This document shows, one piece after another, positions 26,043-34,300 of a stretch of 64,000 nt of DNA. The stretch is taken from contig NZ_NIJK01000022.1 in assembly GCF_002836975.1 (NCBI RefSeq), positions 88,617 to 152,616 on the forward strand, in the 5' to 3' direction. Origin of the DNA: Shewanella indica (lineage in GTDB: Bacteria; Pseudomonadota; Gammaproteobacteria; Enterobacterales; Shewanellaceae). The position numbers and the translations under genes were made by a program. Within the stretch, counting starts at the first letter, position 1. Every line of letters begins with the position of its first letter. Below the pieces are notes generated by a model. It worked only from the letters and a program-made list of their open reading frames with translations, was not told the DNA's origin and made no database searches.

Positions 26043-26810
26043 CTACTGGCCAAGGTGCCACTGCAGTTGCCAGTTGATGGCTGCAGGCGCCCCTATGGTC
26101 AGGGCCAATCGATAACCCGGCTCCATATGGCCAAGCCAACTCTGCCATCGGGTGTTTTCCTTAGGCTTTAACAAAAGCCCACGGCGCATCGAAGCAATCT
26201 CGGCAGGCCGCTCGGCCGAGCATGCTTCCCCGGAACTCAAGTCGAACGCAAACCCATCAAGCGGCTGCGCCAACCCCTTGCCGGTCGCCTTGATATAAGA
26301 CTCTTTCAAGGCCCAGAGGTCGAAAAACGCCTCTCGCCGCGCGGCATCATCCAGATTTCGTAACTGCTGCAGCTCAAAAGGCGCAAAATAGTGGCGCATC
26401 ACAGTATCGATAGCCGTGCGCATCCGTAAACGCTCTATATCGACGCCAAGTTGCAACTCAGGAGAAGGATGTTTCAGCAATGCCAACAGCAGCCAATCAC
26501 CGCTGTGACTGAGGTTAAAATGCAGCTGAGTCTGTTGAAACTGCTCATCACAAAGGCGCGGCTTACCCTGGGGACCATAATCGAAACACCACTCCCGGGC
26601 TGCAAGCGGCGCTTGAGTACTCAGGGTCTTTCTCAGCAAGGCGCGGCTTGTTATTGCCCGTTGCTTTACCTCTTTATGGCTTATTCGGGCAAACTTTTCC
26701 CGCTCGGCCGGCGTCAGGCACAGCGCCAGGTCTTTGAGTTTTAAAGGCTCACTGGGGCTTAAGGGATACAAAAAGAGCTGAACGGCGTTGATGGGAGGCT
26801 CCAAAACCAA
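26043..26810 (-). CDS. pfaE: 4'-phosphopantetheinyl transferase for the PUFA synthase
   Basis: Attaches the phosphopantetheine arm to the ACP serines of PfaA. The 255-residue Sfp-type protein has the magnesium and CoA motifs LGVDIERLR and FFDLWALKESYIKATGKGL, preceded by LHFNLSHSGDWLLLAL (Sfp-type SHS motif). Its place next to the pfa operon, divergent from it, is the known arrangement in EPA-producing Shewanella. The start is uncertain: the frame offers TTG at 26810 without a nearby Shine-Dalgarno, while AGGGGGAGG at 26836-26844 is 25 bases further upstream. No ATG exists before the conserved region. Confidence 0.9.
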   Translation of the reverse strand: MVLEPPINAVQLFLYPLSPSEPLKLKDLALCLTPAEREKFARISHKEVKQRAITSRALLRKTLSTQAPLAAREWCFDYGPQGKPRLCDEQFQQTQLHFNLSHSGDWLLLALLKHPSPELQLGVDIERLRMRTAIDTVMRHYFAPFELQQLRNLDDAARREAFFDLWALKESYIKATGKGLAQPLDGFAFDLSSGEACSAERPAEIASMRRGLLLKPKENTRWQSWLGHMEPGYRLALTIGAPAAINWQLQWHLGQ

Positions 26811-26856
26811 GGGGGAGTAGGCTATTTTGCCCTGGCCTCCCCCTCGGTCTCAAGTG

Positions 26857-27141
26857 CTAATCATTCATGTTTTGCTGATTCATTTTATCGACATAGGCTC
26901 TCGCCTCTTCCCGCTCTCTTTCCCGCTGCTGGGCGGTTGTACAGCGGCGGTTGGGAATATTGCTGCCGGTAACCCTAACCCGGTCGCAGCGGTATCCCTG
27001 TTCATCGAGTCTTTGTTGACGGGCCGCATCCTCTGGCGACAACTCGGCGGTCGTGGCACTGGTACCACTGCAACCGGCGCCAAGTACTGTAAACAAGGCC
27101 GCACTCGCCATTCCCAGTAGATTATTTTTTGTTAAATACAC
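26857..27141 (-). CDS. Small lipoprotein of unknown function
   Basis: A 94-residue precursor with a lipoprotein signal ([19 protein letters not shown], lipobox L-G-A-G-C) and a mature part with the motif [18 protein letters not shown] followed by a highly charged arginine/glutamate helix ([16 protein letters not shown]). The two cysteines of the motif could form a disulphide. I know the RxxVTGS-IP-RxC pattern only from uncharacterised proteobacterial proteins. It lies between pfaE and pfaR on pfaE's strand, 46 bases before pfaE's start, so it may be cotranscribed with pfaE. Confidence 0.7.
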   Translation of the reverse strand: MYLTKNNLLGMASAALFTVLGAGCSGTSATTAELSPEDAARQQRLDEQGYRCDRVRVTGSNIPNRRCTTAQQREREREEARAYVDKMNQQNMND

Positions 27142-27541
27142 CTGACACTCTCCATTTCTGTTGCTGATGCCAGTTCATCCAGCTGCCCTAAAGGCAGATA
27201 CCCAAGTTGTAACATAAGCTGCAATATAAGCGGCAACACACCACAGGGGATTAGGGATAAATAGGTATCAGATATCCATTTTTACAGCACAAAAAACCAA
27301 AACAACCAAGTTATATCAATTTAAAAACAAATCAACAACAAGTCATTCCGGACTCATTTGCGAGTAAGTGCCTTAAAACAAAAGCAGGATTTTCAGTCCC
27401 AGATGATTGTATCGAGCGGCAGGCACTGGTAATCTGCTTCACCTGTTACTGAAATAACAGCCTGACGCTCAGTATTGTGGAAGTTTGCAACCATAGCAGA
27501 CAGGCGAGAAAGGAAGCCCAAGGGCCCAGTCCCAGCTGATT
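27142..27541. other. Divergent regulatory region upstream of pfaR-pfaABCD
   Basis: Four hundred bases without a gene, AT-rich in 27200-27350. CTGTTA/TAACAG (27443-27460) forms a small hairpin about 80 bases before pfaR. I could not settle on a promoter. The control of the whole PUFA operon presumably lies here. Confidence 0.45.
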
Positions 27542-28327
27542 ATGAAGCAAACTCAAACCGGAAAACGGCGCCATCGCAATGCCACCACCACCCCGGAAAT
27601 GCGCCGCTTTATCCAGGAGTCGGAGCTCAATGTCAGCCAACTGGCACGGTTACTGAATATCAGTGAAGCAACCGTTCGCAAGTGGCGTAAACGCGAGTCG
27701 ACCCAGGATCAATCCCATACCCCGCATCATCTGAATACTACCCTGAGCGATATTCAGGAATATGTGGTTGTCGGACTGCGTTGGCAGCTCAAGCTGCCAT
27801 TGGACAGGCTGTTGCAAGTCACCCAAGAGTTTATCAATCCCCATGTTTCGCGCTCCGGGCTGGCCCGCTGTCTGAAACGCCACGGCGCGTCCCGGCTCGA
27901 CAATATTGATGCTGCGCACTCGCTGCCGCCGAAACACTTCAATAAGCTGCCGGTCTACAGCGGCAGCAAGATGCAAACCTACACCCTCAACAGCCAAACG
28001 CTCGCCGATGCGTTGATGCTGCCCAGTACCGATGAACACACTGTGGTTCAGGTCGAAGCCATGAGTATTCCCATTGGCCAACAGACCCATTCGGTACTCA
28101 TAGGGATGGATCCCGTCAGCGGCTGGGTCTATGTCGACATCTATCAGGATGACGACACCCACGCCGCCGACCGCTACATAGCCTACGTCCTCAAGCGAGC
28201 CCCGTTTGCACTGCGCCGCTTGCTGGTACGCAACTATCATATTTTCCAATCCAGGTTTCCCGCTGCCGCCAAGGCAGGGCGCAAACCCAGGCCGCAACTT
28301 GCAGCCACCAATGGAGATGCTCAATGA
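27542..28327 (+). CDS. pfaR: PfaR, regulator of the PUFA synthase operon; derived from an IS481-type transposase
   Basis: A 261-residue protein at the head of the pfa operon, where pfaR regulators are found in other PUFA producers. Residues 18-52 form a helix-turn-helix (RRFIQESELNVSQLARLLNI then ATVRKWRKRES). Residues 60-120 have the second helix domain ending in RSGLARCLKRHGASRLDNI, as in IS481-family transposases. Residues 165-235 trace the start of the DDE nuclease fold (VLIGMDPVSGWVYVDIY, FALRRLLVRNYHIF), but the first catalytic Asp aligns with Glu172, the second (T-D-N-G) with V-R-N-Y, and the last part is absent. So it can bind DNA but should not transpose. Its stop overlaps the pfaA start (ATGA). 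The ATG has no good ribosome-binding site. Confidence 0.85.
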   Translation: MKQTQTGKRRHRNATTTPEMRRFIQESELNVSQLARLLNISEATVRKWRKRESTQDQSHTPHHLNTTLSDIQEYVVVGLRWQLKLPLDRLLQVTQEFINPHVSRSGLARCLKRHGASRLDNIDAAHSLPPKHFNKLPVYSGSKMQTYTLNSQTLADALMLPSTDEHTVVQVEAMSIPIGQQTHSVLIGMDPVSGWVYVDIYQDDDTHAADRYIAYVLKRAPFALRRLLVRNYHIFQSRFPAAAKAGRKPRPQLAATNGDAQ

Positions 28328-31300
28328 GCCAAGCACAAGCCTCTCAGATAGACAAACGCCTCAACAAAAGGCTGAAAGACACGCCGATTGCCATAGTCGG
28401 CATGGCGAGCCTGTTTGCCGGCAGTCGTTATCTGAACCAGTTTTGGGATCTGATCTGCGACAAGATAGATGCCATCACCCAAGTGCCCGCCGACCGCTGG
28501 CAAGTGGCAGACTATTTTGACCCCGACAAGAAAGCCGCCGACAAGAGTTACTGCAAGCGCGGCGGCTTTATCCCGGAAGTGGATTTCAACCCGATGGAGT
28601 TTGGTCTGCCGCCTAATATCCTGGAACTGACCGACACCTCGCAGCTGCTGTCGCTGGTGGTAGCCAAAGAGGTGTTGGAGGATGCAGGTATCCATGAAGG
28701 CTCGGACTATAACCGCGACCGCATCGGTATCACCTTGGGGATTGGCGGTGGCCAGAAGATCAGCCAAAGCCTCAATGCCAGGCTGCAATACCCTGTGCTG
28801 AAAAAGGTGTTTCGCGAGAGTGGCGTCAGTGAGCAGGACAGCGAAATGCTGATCCGCAAATTCCAGGACCAATATATACACTGGGAGGAAAACTCCTTCC
28901 CTGGGTCACTCGGCAATGTTATCGCCGGTCGGATTGCCAACCGTTTCGATCTCGGCGGCATGAACTGTGTGGTCGATGCCGCCTGTGCCGGCTCGCTGGC
29001 GGCAATGCGAATGGCGCTCACCGAGCTGACCGAGGGCCGCAGCGATATGATGCTCACCGGAGGCGTCTGCACCGACAACTCCGCCTATATGTACATGAGC
29101 TTCTCCAAGACCCCGGCCTTTACCAGCGACGAGCAGATAAAGCCGTTCGACGCCGACTCCCGCGGCATGATGATAGGCGAAGGCATAGGCATGGTGGCGC
29201 TGAAACGCCTGGAGGATGCCGAGCGCGACGGTGACCGCATCTATGCGGTGATCAAGGGGGTTGGCGCCTCCAGCGACGGTAAGTTCAAGAGCATTTACGC
29301 GCCGCGCCCCGAAGGCCAGGCCAAGGCGCTGCAGCGGGCCTATGATGATGCCGGGTTCCCGCCCCATACTCTGGGCCTGATGGAAGCCCACGGCACAGGT
29401 ACTGCCGCCGGTGATGTGGCCGAATTCAGCGGCCTCAACGCCGTAATGAGCCAGGATAATCCTGAGCTGCAGCACATTGCACTGGGTTCAATCAAGTCCC
29501 AGGTGGGCCATACCAAGTCGACCGCCGGCACTGCCGGGATGATCAAGGCGGCATTGGCGCTGCACCACAAGGTGTTGCCGCCCACCATCAATGTGAAGCA
29601 GCCCAACCCCAAGATGGCAGTGGAGCAATCGCCCTTCTATCTCAACACTCAAACCCGCCCCTGGATGCCAAGAACCGACGGTACGCCAAGGCGCGCCGCC
29701 GTCAGCTCCTTTGGCTTTGGTGGCACCAACTTCCACCTGGTATTGGAAGAGCACAGCCCCGAATTACCCAAGCACCCCTCGCGCCTGAGACGCACGCCTT
29801 TGCCGCTGCTGTTTTGCGCACCAGACAAACCTACGCTGGAGCAAGAGATAAGCGCTCTGCTCAAGACGCTGGAGTCAGATGCCCATGACGACCTTGAAAC
29901 CCTGTGCGCGCCCTATCGCCTCGGCAGCCAGACACAGGTACAAGGCCCCAGGCTGGGACTGCTTGCCTGCGACACCATAGAGCTGCAGCAAAAGCTGCAA
30001 CAGGCCTTGAACAAGCTGCAAAGCACGGCTGAAGAACAGCCGCAAACCCGTTGGCTACAGCAGGGAGTCGAGTACCGCAGTGGGCCTTTGACTGAGGCCT
30101 TGACCGCCGCCCTGTTTGCCGGTCAAGGCAGTCAGTATCTACAGATGGGCTCTGGGCTAACCCAGCTCTATCCCGAGCTTCGCGCCGAATTTGCCGCCGC
30201 CGACCGTGAGTTTTCCCGCCAGGGCGTAGCCGACAAGTACGGCATGGGCCCCTTGTCGGCGCGGGTGTTCCCGATAGCCAAATTCTCGCCCCAGGCCAGC
30301 AAAGAGGATGAACTGGCACTGGCCAATACCCGCTTTGCCCAAAGCGCCATTGGCGCCCTCGGCATGGGACAGTTCACTCTGCTTTGCCAGGCCGGATTCC
30401 AGGCGGATATGCTGGCCGGTCACAGCTTTGGTGAGCTGTCGGCACTGCGCGCCGCTGGTGCCTTGAGCCGTGAGAGCTATTACGCGCTGGCCTTCGCCCG
30501 AGGCGATGCCATGGCCAGTGTCCCCGAAGATAAAGATCCGGGCGCCATGAGCGCCGTTATTCTGCCTTCAGCCGCTGAGCGAAATACGCTCGAGCAACTG
30601 TTGCAGACTGAACCCGAGGTGCAGATAGCCAATATCAACAGCCCGGTTCAGCTTGTGATTGCCGGCGCGAGTGAAGCGGTAGCCCGGCTCAACCTCAAGC
30701 TGAACGAGGCAGGTTTGCGCGCCATAGCGCTGCCGGTATCCGGTGCCTTCCACACTCCGCTGGTGGCCCATGCGCAGCAACCCTTTGCCAAGGCGATTGC
30801 CCGCCAGGGCTTGAGCGATGCGAAAACGCCTCTGTATGTCAATGCCACAGGTGACAAGCTGGCACAGGATGCCGAAAGCCTCAGAGCCAACCTGGAGCAG
30901 CATATGCTCAAGCAGGTGCGCTTCAGTGAGCAGATAGAGAGCATGTACCGGGACGGCGCCAGAATATTTGTCGAGTTTGGCCCGAAAAACACCCTGGCCA
31001 GGTTGGCGCAAGCCACCTTGGGCGATCGCGCCGCCGAATGCCTGTTCCTGTCGCTGGACAGCCCAAGCTGTATCGATTCACTGGCCGCCGACACTGAGCT
31101 GAAGCAAGCCCTGCTCAGCCTGGCATTGGCGGGCCTGCCCCTGACAGATCCCGATGCCTATCGCGCCGTACAAACCCAGGCCAAACACAAAGCCTCACCG
31201 ATGACTATCAAGCTCGGTGCCAGTAACTATATCAGCCCGGCGACCGCCCAGAAGATGGCGGCCTCACTCAAAGAGGGCCGGATCAGTCAACAGACAAAAA

Positions 31301-34300
31301 TAGTCGAGAAAGTCGTGGAAAAAATCGTCGAGATCCCAGTTGCGGCCGCAAGCCAAAACCCGAGTCAACCGAGCCAAGCTACAGCGCCACAGGCAGCAAA
31401 TGGTCACCCAGCGAACAGCGGCGGCAGCGGATTACAGCTGTTTTTCAGCACCCAGCAACAGTTGGCCGAGCTGCATCAGCAGTTTCTGAATATCCCGCTG
31501 CAATATGGCAACAGTGTACAGCAACTGCTCGCCGAGCAAGTAAAACTGGCAACGGCCGGTAAAGCGATTCCTGACAGCCTCAACCAGACCCTGGCCATGT
31601 TCCACCAGCACCAGGCCGAGACGTTGAAGATCCACAACGACTTTATTCAATCGCAAAATCTCGGTGCCCAGCAGTTGTTGCAACAACTTCAGGGCGGCGC
31701 TGTGTTGACCAAGATAGAGCAGGCCCAAGCAGTACCAGTGTCAGAGCCTATGCCCGCCCAGGCTGCAGCGCCTATAACTCACGCCGCAGCGCCAGTCAAA
31801 GCAGCAAGCTCGCCACAGCAACCCAGCCAAGCGCTACAGCAACCCAGCCAAGCGCTACAGAGCCGGCCTCAAGCCACTGTCCCTGTCCCTGTCCCAACCA
31901 TAGCCGTAACCACTGCCAAGCCAAGCACAGGTGTTGAAGAGCTGATGCTGCAAGTGGTGGCGGATAAGACAGGCTACCCCACGGAAATGCTCGAGCTGGG
32001 GATGGATATGGAAGCCGATCTCGGTATCGACTCCATCAAGCGGGTGGAAATTCTCGGCACAGTGCAGGATGCCTTGCCTGAGCTGCCACAATTGGATGCC
32101 GCCACCTTGAGTGAATGCCGCACTCTGGGACAGATCGTCGATTATCTGCAGCAAAGCGCCGGTGTGGATTCCAGTGTGCAACCCGAGCCAATTCAGCCGA
32201 GCCCAGCCCTGTCAAACACGGCTCAATCAAACACAGCTAGTGATGTGACGGCACTGATGCTGCAGGTGGTGGCCGACAAGACAGGCTACCCCACGGAAAT
32301 GCTCGAGCTGGGGATGGATATGGAGGCCGATCTCGGTATCGATTCCATCAAACGGGTGGAAATTCTCGGCACAGTGCAGGATGCCTTGCCTGAGCTGCCA
32401 CAGTTGGACGCCGCCACCCTAAGCGAATGCCGCACCCTGGGGCAGATTGTCGACTATCTGCAGCAAAGCGCCGGAGTGAACACCAGTGTTCAGCCACCCC
32501 GGGCTCAATCAAACGCAGCTCAATCAAACACTGCTCATGCAAATCAGAATGATGTCACGGCACTGATGCTGCAAGTGGTGGCCGACAAGACCGGCTACCC
32601 GACCGAAATGCTCGAGCTGGGGATGGATATGGAAGCCGATCTTGGTATCGATTCCATCAAACGGGTGGAGATCTTGGGCACAGTACAAGATGAATTGCCT
32701 GAGCTGCCGCCGCTGGACGCCGCAACTCTAAGTGAATGCCGCACCCTGGGGCAAATTGTCGACTATCTGCAGCAAAGCGCCGGAGTGAATTCAAGCGTTC
32801 AGCCAAGCCCGATTCAATCAAACACAGCTAGTGATGTGACGGCACTGATGCTGCAAGTGGTGGCGGACAAGACCGGCTACCCGGCCGAAATGCTCGAGCT
32901 GGGGATGGATATGGAGGCCGATCTTGGTATCGATTCCATCAAGCGGGTGGAAATTCTCGGCACAGTGCAGGACCAATTGCCTGAGCTGCCGCCTCTGGAT
33001 GCCGCCACCTTAAGCGAATGCCGCACCCTGGGGCAGATAGTCGATTATCTGCAGCAAAGCGCCGGAGTGGATTCAAGCGCGCAGCCTGAGCCAGTTTCAA
33101 ATCAGAGTGATATCACGGCAATCATGCTGCAGGTAGTGGCTGAGAAGACCGGCTACCCGGCCGAAATGCTCGAACTGGGGATGGATATGGAGGCCGATCT
33201 CGGTATCGATTCCATCAAGCGGGTGGAAATTCTCGGCACAGTGCAGGACCAATTGCCAGAGCTGCCACAGCTGGACGCCGCAAGCTTAAGCGAATGCCGC
33301 ACCCTGGGGCAGATCATAGATTGTTTTGCCGGTTCAAACGCTGAGCATGCCGCCGAGCCGCTAACCCAAACCGATGAGACGCCAAACACTCAGCCGAGTG
33401 TGGCCTTGCCGCCCCATGCGGGAATCAGCCTAAAAAAGCTGCCGGCGGCAGATAGATTCTCAGGCGCAAGCGCCGAGGCTCTGTTTGCCGCGAACAGCTG
33501 TGCGCTGCTGCTCGATGACGGCCACAACGCCGGTGTCCTGGCCAAGAAACTGACAGACAGTGGCATCAATGTCACTCTGGTGCGCCCGGCGGCAACCGAT
33601 TCGCAATCGGCGCTGGATAGCAAACTGCCAATCCTGACTCTGGCCAGCAATGATGATGCCGGAGTCGAGGCGCTCATCGCCGGACTCGAACAGCAAGTGG
33701 CCATCTATATCCATCTGCAGCCACAACTGCCGCGGGAACAACTCGAAGAGTTGATGCCGCTCAACATCACGGCCAAGACTCAGGTACAACTGAGCTTCCT
33801 GTTCGCCAAGCATTTGAGCCCAGCCTGGCAAACGCCGACAAAAGGCCGCCGCGCCTTTATCACTGTGGCGCGTATGGATGGTCAGCTGGGTTTCAGCGGT
33901 CAGCCCTGTGAATTGAATCAGAGCGCCCTGTTTGGCTTAACCAAGACCCTGGCGCAGGAATGGCCTCAGGTGCATTGCCGCGCGTTGGATCTTGCTCCTG
34001 AGCTTGATGCCTCGGCGCTGGCCTCGCAAGTCATGGATGCGCTCTACAGCCCGAGTCAGGATCCGTTGGAGTGGGGCAAAAGCGCCGCCGGCAGAGTGAC
34101 CCTGGTAGCGACTTCGGCCGATGACCAGAATGCTGCCGATACAAGCCTGGCGCCATGCAGACTCGATAGTTCAGATAAAATACTGGTGACCGGGGGCGCA
34201 AAAGGCGTCACCCTGGACTGCGCCCTGGCGCTGGCCCGCCAAAGTGGCAGTCACTTTATTCTCGCCGGTCGCAGCAAGGCCTTGGCATTGGAAGCATTCC

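Noticed and set aside
27542..28327. Reading pfaR as an active insertion sequence
   Set aside because: The catalytic acids are replaced, the C-terminal third of the nuclease domain is missing, and no terminal inverted repeats were seen around it. It is also coupled to pfaA.
31935..33325. Evenly spaced DNA repeats that could suggest a CRISPR array
   Set aside because: The repeats are about 220 bases, in frame, and encode ACP domains; there are no short direct repeats with unique spacers and no cas genes.
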